Origin: Echinimonas agarilytica
Lineage (GTDB): Bacteria; Pseudomonadota; Gammaproteobacteria; Enterobacterales; Neiellaceae
Length of the DNA stretch: 64,000 bases
NCBI RefSeq assembly: GCF_023703465.1
Contig: NZ_JAMQGP010000001.1
Coordinates: 186,001-250,000 of the forward strand
Reading direction: 5' to 3'
Position 1 is the stretch's first letter. Each line of letters starts with the position of its first letter. The notes beneath the pieces were generated by a model. The model was not told the origin of the DNA and did not search any database. It saw nothing but the letters and a program-made list of their open reading frames with translations. The position numbers and the translations under genes are program-made. This document shows positions 9,718 to 19,221 of the stretch, in pieces.

Positions 9718-11268
9718 ATGGCACAGCCCACTCCATTGAATCCGCAACCCACTCATCCAACTGACTCAGAATATTTGCGCAAGATTTTGCTCGCGCCAAT
9801 TTATGATTTAGCCAAGGTGACGCCGTTGCAGCCAATGAAGAAACTCTCTGAGCGTTTAGGTTGTGACGTGGTCTTAAAACGCGAAGACATGCAGCCTGTA
9901 CATTCATTTAAATTGCGTGGTGCTTATAACAAACTATTAAGCCTGACGAATGAGCAGCGCGCCCGTGGTGTGGTTGCAGCGTCGGCAGGTAACCATGCGC
10001 AAGGCCTTGCTATGTCCGCCGCAAAGCTAGGCGTCAACGCTACCATTGTGATGCCAACCACGACTCCAGATATTAAAGTAGATGCGGTTCGTCGACTGGG
10101 TGGAAACGTGGTGCAAGTGGGCGATAACTTTGATGCTGCCAGCGCAGAGTCTCGCCGGTTAGCAGCAGAGCAAGGCATGACACTTGTGCCACCGTTTGAT
10201 GATGTTGAAGTGATCACAGGGCAAGGCACCTGTGGCATGGAAATGCTACAACAATCGCAGAAACTCAATGCGGTATTTTTGCCGGTGGGCGGCGGTGGTT
10301 TAGCGGCGGGTGTGGCCGTGTATTTGCGTCAACTTCGTCCGGATATCAAACTTATCGGTGTGGAAGCAGAAGACTCGGCTTGCTTAGCCGAAGCGTGGAA
10401 GCATGGTAAACCGAGCGATTTGTCGAATGTTGGTTTGTTTGCTGACGGGGTTGCGGTGAAACGTATTGGCGAAGAAACATTCCGCCTTTGCTATCAACAT
10501 CTTGATGATGTAATCACTGTGAGTACCGACGAAATTTGTGCTGCGATTAAAGATGCCTTTGACGACATGCGCGCGATTTCCGAGCCAGCAGGCGCATTGT
10601 CGATTGCGGGGCTGAAAAAATATGCGCAACAAAATGACGTTGCGGGGCTTCAATTAGGCGCAATCTTGAGTGGCGCTAACCTGAATTTCCATACTTTGCG
10701 ATATGTGTCTGAGCGCACCGAATTAGGCGAAGGCAAAGAAGCCGTGCTTGCGGTGACGATTCCAGAGCGCAAAGGAAGCTTCCGTCAGTTTTGTGAAACC
10801 TTGCAAGGCAGAGCGATCACCGAATTTAATTACCGTTTTGCAGACAATGCGAGCGCCAATATTTTTGTGGGTGTTCGGGTGGAAGATGAGTCGGCTCGAC
10901 TTGCGTTAATCACCGAACTTGAAGACAAAGGCTATGCAACGCATGACTTGACCAACAACGAACTGGCGAAACTGCACATTCGTTATATGGTGGGTGGCCA
11001 CCCTCATCGCTCAATTCCAGAAAAGTTATTGGGCTTTGAATTTCCTGAGCACCCGGGTGCCTTGCTGAAATTCCTCAATACCTTGGGCGAGCAGTGGAAT
11101 ATTACCCTGTTTCACTATCGTAATCATGGTGCTGCGTATGGTCGAGTATTTGCGGGTTTTGAAGTGCCAGAAACCGACAACGATGCCTTTCATGGTTTCT
11201 TAGAGCAGGTTGGATACGAATATCATGATGAAACGAACAACCCAGCTTACACCGCATTTCTAAAATAA
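9718..11268 (+). CDS. ilvA: Threonine deaminase, biosynthetic
   Basis: A 516-residue enzyme (E. coli 514) converting threonine to 2-oxobutyrate, the first committed step of isoleucine synthesis. The PLP lysine lies in VHSFKLRGAYN, the phosphate-binding loop in PVGGGGLAAGVA, and two ACT-like regulatory domains follow (PERKGSFRQFCETL and PEHPGALLKFLNTL), so feedback inhibition by isoleucine is expected. The ATG at 9718 has only a weak AGAGAG ribosome binding site. The preceding terminator and inverted repeat suggest partly independent expression, whereas in E. coli ilvA is simply the last operon gene. Confidence 0.96.
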   Translation: MAQPTPLNPQPTHPTDSEYLRKILLAPIYDLAKVTPLQPMKKLSERLGCDVVLKREDMQPVHSFKLRGAYNKLLSLTNEQRARGVVAASAGNHAQGLAMSAAKLGVNATIVMPTTTPDIKVDAVRRLGGNVVQVGDNFDAASAESRRLAAEQGMTLVPPFDDVEVITGQGTCGMEMLQQSQKLNAVFLPVGGGGLAAGVAVYLRQLRPDIKLIGVEAEDSACLAEAWKHGKPSDLSNVGLFADGVAVKRIGEETFRLCYQHLDDVITVSTDEICAAIKDAFDDMRAISEPAGALSIAGLKKYAQQNDVAGLQLGAILSGANLNFHTLRYVSERTELGEGKEAVLAVTIPERKGSFRQFCETLQGRAITEFNYRFADNASANIFVGVRVEDESARLALITELEDKGYATHDLTNNELAKLHIRYMVGGHPHRSIPEKLLGFEFPEHPGALLKFLNTLGEQWNITLFHYRNHGAAYGRVFAGFEVPETDNDAFHGFLEQVGYEYHDETNNPAYTAFLK

Positions 11269-11276
11269 ATTCCAAT

Positions 11277-11291
11277 GGGGCTTACAGCCCC
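11277..11291. terminator. Small hairpin between convergent ilvA and membrane-protein genes
   Basis: GGGGCT (11277-11282) pairs with AGCCCC (11286-11291) around TAC. The stop codon of the opposite gene lies inside the hairpin. No clear T-tract follows, so termination is uncertain. Confidence 0.4.
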
Positions 11292-12142
11292 AATTTCCCC
11301 CATCCTAAAAATGCTTGTGCAACAGCCATTAGCACCAAACAAAACCATCCAGCCAAGAGCAAGTAACCCAAATAAGTTAGGCGTTTTTCCCATCGCTCCG
11401 ATGCTGAAATGGCGCATTCAATGTGGTTTTTCCAAATGAGTTCGGCACAATCCGAGTCTTTTGCAATGAACTGCAGATCATGACGCTTAGCAATTTTATG
11501 AATGGCATCAATTTCGTTCGACGACAAATAATCCTTCAATTCTGAGTCATGTAATTTGCTGAGCCAAAAACCACATACCGCAATATTACTGTGATTCATC
11601 ACGTTCGGACCCATCCAACGGCTACCAATATTGAGTTTTTCAATGCGTAAACGCAGCACTCTGCGCTGGAGTTTAATCATGATACTGAGTATCACCATAA
11701 AGACGGTGAGTGCCAAAGCGCCTATTTTTCCATAATCGAGAACCCATTTGCTGATGTTGGGGAGTTGGGTTTGATCGTTGGCATATTGTCGTGAGATTTC
11801 AAGCAACAAGTAGTCAGTATGAACTAGCGTAATGCCGACCAACAACAGGGCGATAATAATCACTTGGCCAAACTTAGCGGGAGATTTGAGAATGTTGGAG
11901 CAACCGCGCAACCAATGGCGAGGTTGTAACCCTCGAATGCCGGCATTTTCGGTTTGATGAACCACATGAAGTAATTTTTGCTTACCAGAGCAGCGTTGCC
12001 AAGGACAAGCGTTGGCCTTTTTAAGCTCTTGAGCGAGTGGCTGCTGCCAGTGTTCTGGAATTTCAGTAGGCGCCGCACAATTGCGGCTGGCCAAATGTTT
12101 GTATGCGAGAGTGAATCGAGCGTTATCCGCCAACCAATTCAT
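11282..12142 (-). CDS. Membrane protein of unknown function (286 aa, about three TM segments)
   Basis: I do not recognise the family. The ATG at 12142 is chosen over an upstream TTG because AAGGAAG precedes it. The N-terminal ~90 residues are soluble and contain several Cys (including CPWQRC at about 46-51); TM segments lie at about 91-113 (FGQVIIIALLLVGITLV), 138-156 (GKIGALALTVFMVILSIMI) and near the C terminus (LGYLLLAGWFCLVLMAVAQAF), with a charged soluble region between the second and third. It begins 26 bases after the stop of ubiK on the same strand, so the two are probably co-transcribed. A link to the ubiquinone complex is possible from position only. Confidence 0.7.
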   Translation of the reverse strand: MNWLADNARFTLAYKHLASRNCAAPTEIPEHWQQPLAQELKKANACPWQRCSGKQKLLHVVHQTENAGIRGLQPRHWLRGCSNILKSPAKFGQVIIIALLLVGITLVHTDYLLLEISRQYANDQTQLPNISKWVLDYGKIGALALTVFMVILSIMIKLQRRVLRLRIEKLNIGSRWMGPNVMNHSNIAVCGFWLSKLHDSELKDYLSSNEIDAIHKIAKRHDLQFIAKDSDCAELIWKNHIECAISASERWEKRLTYLGYLLLAGWFCLVLMAVAQAFLGWGKLGL

Positions 12143-12168
12143 AATACTTCCTTTCAAAGCGGACGGTA

Positions 12169-12423
12169 TCAATCCTTGGATTTAAGTGTAGCCTCCAGCT
12201 CAGCAACCGTAGCCTCAAGTTGTTCTAATTTTTCACGTGTTTTAAGTAGCACACGATTTTGAACATCAAATTCTTCGCGAGTGACCAGATCAAGCTTGCT
12301 CAATTGTGATTGCAATACGGTTTTGGCTTGGGTTTCTACATCGCCAGCAAATTGTTTGACACCCGTTGGCACGGAGTCGGCGATTTGGCGGGCTATTTCT
12401 TCAAGTTTAGATGGGTTGATCAT
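12169..12423 (-). CDS. ubiK: Ubiquinone biosynthesis accessory factor UbiK (YqiC/BMFP family)
   Basis: An 84-residue protein starting MINPSKLEEIARQIADSVP, with the family's VTREEFDVQNRVLLKTREKLEQLE followed by a C-terminal coiled coil. UbiK forms trimers and helps UbiJ assemble or attach the soluble Ubi complex to membranes; ubiJ is present at 50331 in this window. The ATG at 12423 follows AAGGAGAT. It is divergent from the tubulin-like gene and upstream of the membrane protein at 11282. Confidence 0.92.
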   Translation of the reverse strand: MINPSKLEEIARQIADSVPTGVKQFAGDVETQAKTVLQSQLSKLDLVTREEFDVQNRVLLKTREKLEQLEATVAELEATLKSKD

Positions 12424-12680
12424 TTCAATCTCCTTAACAATTGCTCTGATTGTAGCGTCATCGCGACCCTACTTATAGCGGATCTTGGTGATTTTAAATA
12501 TAAGTACCGTTGTGTTTGCTCGAGCGAAGAGACTTTTAAACAGAGCGTTGTGACCCGACTTGCCTCGATTCTATAACGCGAGTAAAACCCGTTGGCTGGG
12601 CGTCACTATCTGAATTGTCAGATCGGAACTATGCTTTTGGGTTACGGGTGATTTTTTTAGACTTAAATAGGATGATGAGC

Positions 12681-14918
12681 ATGGCGAGCACAGAGCGGAA
12701 TAAACAGTCCAAAGTCGCGTCAACGGATATTGATAAAACTACGATTGAGCGGTCCCAAGCTAAAGCTCAACCTGCCGCTGAAGACTCTTTGCAAATGCCA
12801 GAGAGTCTCTCGGAGATGCTCATTGTCGATCCTGAAAGCTTGGCTCCAGCGATGAAAAATCCTTTGTATTACACCGAAAAAAACCTCGAACGTATTTTGT
12901 CTAACTTAGACACCATGCGCTCGCACATCTATCCGGTGAGTGTGAATGATGACGACGATGAGCCCGTTGCTCAAATCTTTCCATCGGTGTGCATTATTGG
13001 GTTGGGGCGATGTGGTTCAAACATAGCGTTGGACGTTGCAACACTGGTGTATAACGCTCGAAATTACTATCTGTCGCAGCAGGAAAGTGCGGAGCAAATT
13101 GCATCGGAGGGAACGTCGGGAAATTGGCTTCGTCGACATTTTTCGTTGAATAAAAGCGACAGCAAATCGCCGGTATTTTTGATCGAACCGATTGTGATGT
13201 TAGGCGACCTCGACAAAGATATTTCAGGCCGCATTCGTTACTCAGCTGAGATTGAGAATAGTGACTTCCTGCGCCAATATAAAAAAATGCATGTGATGGA
13301 TTTATCCGAAGTGCATGCTGGAGGAGCGGGGAATGCACCTATTTTGGGGCAGTATTTAGCCAAAATCATTCTGAATAAACATACCGATAACTTTACCAAT
13401 GAAGATTGGAAATTTATCCATTCTTATTTAATTGACTCCTGTGGCATTAAAGCAAACCAATCTCGCTTGTACTTCTATGTATTCTCCGCGGGGGGAGGAA
13501 CCGGATCGGGAATGGCGTCTGAGTTTGGCTTAGCACAGCAGTATGCTTACATGCGGAAAACCTTTGATGTTGCGCCTGAAGATGACGTTGAGCGCAGAGA
13601 TTCGTTTGTATTCGAACCGATCTTTACCAGCGGTATTTGTGTATTACCCAATATTTCCAGTCACAGCTCGGGCGTGTCAGAAGCTCTGCATATTAATGCG
13701 GGGCGGTTATTGTGCAAATACCTGTCTGAAGAGTGGGACTTTTCGTACAACTACAGTGATGAAGCGGAAGGTGAAAGCAGTGTGATGCAGCGGATCCGTC
13801 CTTGGAATGCAATGATGCTGATCTCCAATGACATTATGCGTTTTGCAGAAGAAACAGAAGATCAAATGACGCATGACATCGATGTTAACTCGATGGAAAA
13901 GTATGCCAACCAATATATCTCTCAACAGATCTTCAATATCTTAACCGCGCAAGCGGTGACATCTGATTACGATGAAAATTACTTTCGCAAAGCGGGCGTC
14001 AATATTGGAGAAACCATTCGTTTAGACGCCAATGATTTGTTCATGAGTTTGGCTGGACCTGTGGCTGTGGCCTACGCAGAAAGTGTAATTCCAGAAACGA
14101 ATGCAGCGTCGATGACAGTGGATAAATTCAAGTTGGGTGATAAGTCTGGAACTCATCTCGACATTGATGATTTATTTTTACGCTCGGTGCAGTTGCCTCA
14201 CTTTAATCGCCAAACTCAGGCGGTAGAAGGTATTAGCCTGTTACCGGTAGAAGCGGAACGTTACCGTGAGGCATTAAAGCGTTATGAGGATTCTGGGTTT
14301 GATGCCAAGCATTTGAACGACTTTCATTTCTTCAAAAACTGTTCTTCCATTGTTTCAATTGTGTCGTTGCCGAAGGATTATAAACTGTCTTATGTGGCGT
14401 TGAATCGTTTAAAAACACACCTCAATAACCTATATCCGAACACTACATTGAAGCGTTTTGCATTGGTGATTGGTGCTTCGCCTAACTTGTCTTTGACGAC
14501 CTTAGTGTCAAAGAGTCCTTGTTTGAGTGATGACTTTTTAACTTTGATTGTGTCTTACATTAAGCGTTGTTTTGCCAAGAATGAATATCGCTACGACGAC
14601 ACACTCGACAATGCCATTATAAAATTTATTACCGATGACGAGTTTGATGAATCGCGCTTAGAAAGCATGGTAAATGCGTTTGAAAATCCAGCTAAGATTT
14701 TAGATACCAACTGGTTTGCCATTAAGCCTATGTACGAGAAAAAGTATAAAGAATTAATTCGAGACGATGCGAAATTTGTATCAATCAATGACATTCGCTT
14801 GTCGGCTGAAAACCTTAAGAAAGCCATCAAATATCTACGAGAGATATATCGTCACCGAATTAGTCGGATTAAAGTGTTGTCGTTGAACGAAAAAAACGTG
14901 AGTAATAGGGAGCAGTAA
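12681..14918 (+). CDS. Tubulin/FtsZ-superfamily GTPase-like protein, divergent (745 aa)
   Basis: Three elements of the tubulin/FtsZ fold can be read in order. A glycine-rich first loop IIGLGRCGSNIALDVA is at about residues 105-120. The tubulin signature SAGGGTGSGMA has its glycine core at 271-277. A T7-like RLDANDLF has Asp at 449 and 452, resembling the catalytic NxDxxD loop of FtsZ. The protein is about twice the size of FtsZ, with a ~100-residue polar N-terminal tail, insertions between the loops and a basic C terminus (KKAIKYLREIYRHRISRIKV). The frame opens at 12615; the ATG at 12681 is chosen because AGGA stands 8 bases upstream. It resembles the large Tubulin_2/FtsZ-like families described computationally in bacteria. 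It stands alone between divergent ubiK and a convergent efflux operon. GTP binding and polymer formation are inferred. Confidence 0.75.
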   Translation: MASTERNKQSKVASTDIDKTTIERSQAKAQPAAEDSLQMPESLSEMLIVDPESLAPAMKNPLYYTEKNLERILSNLDTMRSHIYPVSVNDDDDEPVAQIFPSVCIIGLGRCGSNIALDVATLVYNARNYYLSQQESAEQIASEGTSGNWLRRHFSLNKSDSKSPVFLIEPIVMLGDLDKDISGRIRYSAEIENSDFLRQYKKMHVMDLSEVHAGGAGNAPILGQYLAKIILNKHTDNFTNEDWKFIHSYLIDSCGIKANQSRLYFYVFSAGGGTGSGMASEFGLAQQYAYMRKTFDVAPEDDVERRDSFVFEPIFTSGICVLPNISSHSSGVSEALHINAGRLLCKYLSEEWDFSYNYSDEAEGESSVMQRIRPWNAMMLISNDIMRFAEETEDQMTHDIDVNSMEKYANQYISQQIFNILTAQAVTSDYDENYFRKAGVNIGETIRLDANDLFMSLAGPVAVAYAESVIPETNAASMTVDKFKLGDKSGTHLDIDDLFLRSVQLPHFNRQTQAVEGISLLPVEAERYREALKRYEDSGFDAKHLNDFHFFKNCSSIVSIVSLPKDYKLSYVALNRLKTHLNNLYPNTTLKRFALVIGASPNLSLTTLVSKSPCLSDDFLTLIVSYIKRCFAKNEYRYDDTLDNAIIKFITDDEFDESRLESMVNAFENPAKILDTNWFAIKPMYEKKYKELIRDDAKFVSINDIRLSAENLKKAIKYLREIYRHRISRIKVLSLNEKNVSNREQ

Positions 14919-14960
14919 TCGCTCATAGAAGCCATGTCTTGCTGCGCGTGTTTCAAAGCA

Positions 14961-14985
14961 CCGAGTTGCTCACTGAGCAACTCGG
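14961..14985. terminator. Hairpin between convergent genes
   Basis: A perfect 11-bp stem (14961-14971 with 14975-14985) closes a 3-base loop between the tubulin-like gene and the efflux operon. Neither strand has a strong T-tract, so its role as a bidirectional terminator is probable but not certain. Confidence 0.55.
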
Positions 14986-14997
14986 CTTGCCGAGGGC

Positions 14998-17900
14998 TTA
15001 ATCTTGGCGTTCAGCGGCAAGGTTAGAGGAGCTAGTCTCGCCGGGGAGGTTCTTCAATGGCTGATGCTTAGACGCCAAATAGGTGTAAATCACGGGTAAA
15101 ACGAACAGCGTAAAGAGGGTGCCAATGGTAAGGCCTGAAACAATCACAATCCCAATACTGAATCGACTTATTGCCCCTGCACCTGTGGCTAAGAGTAAGG
15201 GAACGAGCCCTGTTACCATAGCTGCGGTGGTCATTAAAATGGGTCGCAAACGCACACTTGCCGCTTCAATAACGGCTTCCATGCGGTCTTTACCTCGATC
15301 CAACTGAGCCTCTTTTGCCACTTCACAGATTAAAATACCATGTTTACTGATAAGGCCGATCAGCGTGACTAAGCCAACTTGTGCGTAAATATTCATGGTG
15401 CTCAAGCCCCATGCCAGCGCAATTAATGCACCGCACAAAGCCAGTGGCACTGACACTAGAATCACCAATGGGTCACGAATACTTTCGAATTGACTGGCCA
15501 ATACCAAGAAAATAATGGCCAAAGCGAGTAAAAAAGTTTCATATAAGGCTGAACCTTCTTGCACAAACTGGCGAGATTCACCTAGAAAGTCGTACTGATA
15601 TCCTCTGGGTAAGTCTGTAGCAGCCATATTTTCAAAGTAACTCACCACATCGCCCATGGATGTACCTGGTGCGGCAACGGCGCCAATGGTGGCCGAGTTG
15701 AGTTGATTGAAATGCGGTAGTGCGCGGGGCTTGCCAATGACTTCTATCGTCACTAATTCAGACAAAGGAACGGCAGTGCCATCGGAGGCTTTGACAAAGT
15801 AATCTTTAATCGATTCTGGATTGAGGCGTTGGTCGCGCGCGACCTGTGTGATGACTTCGTAACCGCGGCCCATCAAATCCACACGATTAATGTAGCCGTC
15901 GCTCATCATGGTTGACAGAGTGATCCCCACGTCTTGCATGGTAATGCCATAGGCACCCGCGCGGTCGCGGTCAATTTGAATACGCATGGTGGCTGAGTCG
16001 TAGGCCAAATCCATTTCTGTGTATACAAATTGGGGCGATACCTTCACTTTCTCGTACATATTTGATGCCACTTCAAACAAGCTCTCAAAGGTGTTTGGCG
16101 TGGTAATCACAAACTGCACGGGCAAGCCACTTGAAGCGCCCGGTAGCTCAGGAAAGGCGAAGGCACTGAATGATAAACCTGCTGAATTAGCAATAATGGC
16201 AGAAGTGTCGGCAATGACTTCAGACTGAACTCGGTCACGCTGAGACCAGGTTTTTAAGTTCAAAATACCCATTGCAGTGTTTGAACTAGGAACCCCTGAG
16301 AACGCAAGCCATGAGTCGATCTCTGGAATTTTCACGACTTGCTCTGAGGTTTCCTGCACGTGATTTTGGATATAATCCAAGTTCGCAGTTGCGGGAGCTT
16401 TCCCCATCATCATAAAGCCACCTTTGTCTTCACTGGGTGCCAATTCACTTGGAATAAAGCTAAACAAGGCAGGCAGGCTCATAAAGATAAAGGCTGCAAA
16501 TACTAAAATGACAGGTCGATGTGCCATCACGGCGCGCAAGGTTCGGTCATAACGCTTATTCAACCCACCTAACACCCGCTCCACAATGGCTTCAAAGCGA
16601 TTTGGCGTGGAGTGTGGTTGTAGCATGACAGAACACATCATGGGCGAAAGTGTGAGCGCGACAATACCGGAGATAAATACGGCTCCGGCCAAGGTTAATG
16701 CAAACTCTTTAAACAACGAACCGGTGATGCCCCCCATTAAGGCAATAGGGGCATACACAGCGGCTAACGTTATGGTCATTGAAATGACCGGAACGGCAAT
16801 TTCGCGAGTACCGATCACTGCAGCTTCAAAGGGTCCTTTGCCCATTTTGATGTGCCGGTCGACGTTTTCTACCACCACAATCGCATCATCTACCACTAGT
16901 CCAATGGCCAATACCATGGCGAGTAAGGTCATTAGGTTTAGTGAGAAACCGAAAAATGACATCATCATGGCCACGCCGATGAGCGACAAGGGAATGGTGA
17001 TAATGGGAATGATCACGGCGCGGGCATTCCCCAAAAATAGCGTGATCACAATTAACACAATAATACCGGCTTCGATAATGGTTTTGACCACCTCGTTAAT
17101 CGATTCCTCAATGGCAAGCGTGGAGTCGTATAACACGTTCATATTGATGGTGTCGGGAAGGTTATTTGCCAGCTCAGGTAATTTTTTACGCACCTCATGA
17201 GTGATATCGAGCGGGTTTGCGGTAGGCGTTGGATCGAGCGCCACCACCACTGCATTCTTACCATCGGCTATGGCGCGATAGCTGTCGCGACTTTTTTCCA
17301 GAGAGACATCGGCAATATCTCCTAAGCGCACCACTTCGCCGCCTCGACTGGCGACGACCATTCGAGAAAGCTCTTCGGCATTGGCTACCTGAGTGTTCAC
17401 CTCACCGTTGTATAAGGTGAATACTCCCACGGCCTGTCCCGGTGCAGATTGGAAATTATTGGCTTGCAATACTTGCGACACTTCGGTAGCGGTGAGATCA
17501 AACGCTGCCATTTTGGCAGGGTCGAGCCAGACTCGCAGAGCAAACTTAATACCACCAAATAAGTTCACTTTAGCCACACCCGGAATGGTAAATAGCTGCG
17601 GCTGGATCACGCGCTCAAGGTAGTCGTTAATTTGGCTCGAATTCAGCTCAGGGCTGGTAAAGGCAATATAAATTACCGAAGTTGTTGAACCGGTCGACAT
17701 CTCCACAGTAGGATCTTCCGCTTCACTGGGTAATTGAGAGCGAACCGAGTTCACCTTAGCCAATACGTCTGCGAGCGCTGCATTCGGGTTGGTGTTGAGC
17801 TTCATTTGAGCTGTAATCGAACTTGTTCCCAGATAGCTTTGACTGGTCATGAAGTCAACGTTATCGGCTTGCGCAATCGCTTGTTCAAGCGGCTGTGTGA

Positions 17901-18087
17901 TAAAGCCTTGAATGAGATCTGAGTTTGCGCCCCAATAACTCGTGGTGACGGTGATCACCGTATTGGTCATTTCTGGGTATTCGCGCACTTGCATGTCGCG
18001 TAACGCCTGTAGCCCAAGTAACACCAGCATTAAGCTAATGGAAATGGCTAACACCGGACGGCGGATGAAAATATCCGTAAATTTCAT
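14998..18087 (-). CDS. RND efflux transporter, inner-membrane permease (HAE-1 type)
   Basis: A 1029-residue transporter starting MKFTDIFIRRPVLAISISL, with twelve predicted TM segments in two repeats each with a large periplasmic loop. The proton-relay TM4 region VLAIGLVVDDAIVVVENV contains the paired Asp typical of drug-exporting RND pumps, and a second-half TM cluster (LALAIIFLVLASQFESIRDP) is also typical. It is proton-driven and pairs with an adaptor and an outer-membrane channel. The adaptor gene lies 12 bases upstream; no channel gene is present, so a TolC-like protein encoded elsewhere is likely. The substrate cannot be read from sequence. Confidence 0.95.
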   Translation of the reverse strand: MKFTDIFIRRPVLAISISLMLVLLGLQALRDMQVREYPEMTNTVITVTTSYWGANSDLIQGFITQPLEQAIAQADNVDFMTSQSYLGTSSITAQMKLNTNPNAALADVLAKVNSVRSQLPSEAEDPTVEMSTGSTTSVIYIAFTSPELNSSQINDYLERVIQPQLFTIPGVAKVNLFGGIKFALRVWLDPAKMAAFDLTATEVSQVLQANNFQSAPGQAVGVFTLYNGEVNTQVANAEELSRMVVASRGGEVVRLGDIADVSLEKSRDSYRAIADGKNAVVVALDPTPTANPLDITHEVRKKLPELANNLPDTINMNVLYDSTLAIEESINEVVKTIIEAGIIVLIVITLFLGNARAVIIPIITIPLSLIGVAMMMSFFGFSLNLMTLLAMVLAIGLVVDDAIVVVENVDRHIKMGKGPFEAAVIGTREIAVPVISMTITLAAVYAPIALMGGITGSLFKEFALTLAGAVFISGIVALTLSPMMCSVMLQPHSTPNRFEAIVERVLGGLNKRYDRTLRAVMAHRPVILVFAAFIFMSLPALFSFIPSELAPSEDKGGFMMMGKAPATANLDYIQNHVQETSEQVVKIPEIDSWLAFSGVPSSNTAMGILNLKTWSQRDRVQSEVIADTSAIIANSAGLSFSAFAFPELPGASSGLPVQFVITTPNTFESLFEVASNMYEKVKVSPQFVYTEMDLAYDSATMRIQIDRDRAGAYGITMQDVGITLSTMMSDGYINRVDLMGRGYEVITQVARDQRLNPESIKDYFVKASDGTAVPLSELVTIEVIGKPRALPHFNQLNSATIGAVAAPGTSMGDVVSYFENMAATDLPRGYQYDFLGESRQFVQEGSALYETFLLALAIIFLVLASQFESIRDPLVILVSVPLALCGALIALAWGLSTMNIYAQVGLVTLIGLISKHGILICEVAKEAQLDRGKDRMEAVIEAASVRLRPILMTTAAMVTGLVPLLLATGAGAISRFSIGIVIVSGLTIGTLFTLFVLPVIYTYLASKHQPLKNLPGETSSSNLAAERQD

Positions 18088-18099
18088 GTCGCTCTCCGT

Positions 18100-19221
18100 C
18101 TACAAGCGTGGCACTGAATCAGGTTCAATCAGCGCGTTTGATTCAACAAGGCGCACGAGACTGCCGTTTGAGAGGCGAATCTGGCCCGAAGTCACGACCT
18201 CGTCACCTTCTTTCAAACCGCTTGAGATTAACGCGAGGTTGCCGTGTCGCTCAGACACCGAAACCGTGGTTTGTTTCACTTGTAGTTGTTCGTTGCCAGC
18301 ATCGTCTTTGGTCTGTTCAACTACGAACACATTTTCGCCGTACAATGTGAAATTAATAGCACTTTGTGGCAACAGTAGTTGGTCGGTGAGAGTGGGTAAT
18401 ATCACTTGCACGCGGGCAAACATACCAGAGCGCAAGTCGCCGTCATCGTTTGGAATGTCGGCTTGCACTTGAACCACACCAGATTGATAACTCACTGCAG
18501 GTTCGATGGCGGTGATGATGCCTTGAAAAATCTCATCGCCGTGTGCATCGACATTGACATGAACGGCTTGTTTCACATGAATTCGATTTAGGTCATTTTG
18601 TGGCACAGTGAACCGAATGCGCATGGTTGAAGTGTCTTCCAGTCGAACAATCTCATTGCCCGGTTGTAGATATTGGCCCATGTACACGTTGCGCAAACCG
18701 ACTTGGCCAGCAAAAGGCGCTTCGATCGTGCGGCGGTCAATGGTGGCCGTGAGTGATCGAATTTGTGCTTTGAGCGTCAGCAAATCAGCCACAGCTTTGT
18801 CTTTTTCACCTTCAGACACTGAGCCTTGCTTGTACAAGCGTACCATGCGGTCCATTTGTTTTTGCGTGGCGGGCAATACGGCTTCTGATGCGGCTAAGTT
18901 TGCAGCTTCAACCTCTGAATCTAAGCTGACTAAAAGTTGCCCCTCACCGACCGTTTGACCGGATTCAAACGAAAGCGCTTTAACCGTTCCGCTCTCTTCT
19001 GCGGCGAGTGTGACGCCTCGGTATGGTTCGATAAAGCCAAACGCGTTAATGCGAGGAACATATTCAGATGTAGAAACCATCATTGTGGTGACTGGAAAAG
19101 TTGGCGGTGGCCGATTGGCCAGAAAATCTTCGATCATGTGGGCTTTAAATAAGTTGAAGCCAATGACGCTGCCAAGCAACAGAATGACCACAACGAACAT
19201 CCATGCGAACCACTTTTTCAT
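18100..19221 (-). CDS. RND efflux periplasmic adaptor (membrane fusion protein)
   Basis: A 373-residue adaptor: an N-terminal membrane anchor (WFAWMFVVVILLLGSVIGF), a lipoyl-type barrel-sandwich half (GVTLAAEESGTVKALSFESGQTVGEGQLLVSL, split by an alpha-hairpin), the second half (RTIEAPFAGQVGLRNVYMGQYL), then a beta-barrel and membrane-proximal domain. It bridges the permease encoded immediately downstream to an outer-membrane channel. The anchor is a transmembrane segment and not a lipobox. The gene is first in the two-gene operon; no local repressor gene is seen, so its regulation is not evident. Confidence 0.93.
   Translation of the reverse strand: MKKWFAWMFVVVILLLGSVIGFNLFKAHMIEDFLANRPPPTFPVTTMMVSTSEYVPRINAFGFIEPYRGVTLAAEESGTVKALSFESGQTVGEGQLLVSLDSEVEAANLAASEAVLPATQKQMDRMVRLYKQGSVSEGEKDKAVADLLTLKAQIRSLTATIDRRTIEAPFAGQVGLRNVYMGQYLQPGNEIVRLEDTSTMRIRFTVPQNDLNRIHVKQAVHVNVDAHGDEIFQGIITAIEPAVSYQSGVVQVQADIPNDDGDLRSGMFARVQVILPTLTDQLLLPQSAINFTLYGENVFVVEQTKDDAGNEQLQVKQTTVSVSERHGNLALISSGLKEGDEVVTSGQIRLSNGSLVRLVESNALIEPDSVPRL

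Noticed and set aside
12681-14918. Phage or plasmid TubZ partition system
   Set aside because: No TubR-like repressor, centromere-like iterons or replication genes lie nearby; the flanking genes are chromosomal housekeeping genes.
16586-17200. 204-codon open frame opposite the RND permease
   Set aside because: It is antisense to a clearly coding membrane protein gene, low in complexity in Met, Ala, Ile and Thr, and has no ribosome binding site or family features. It is a shadow of TM codons.
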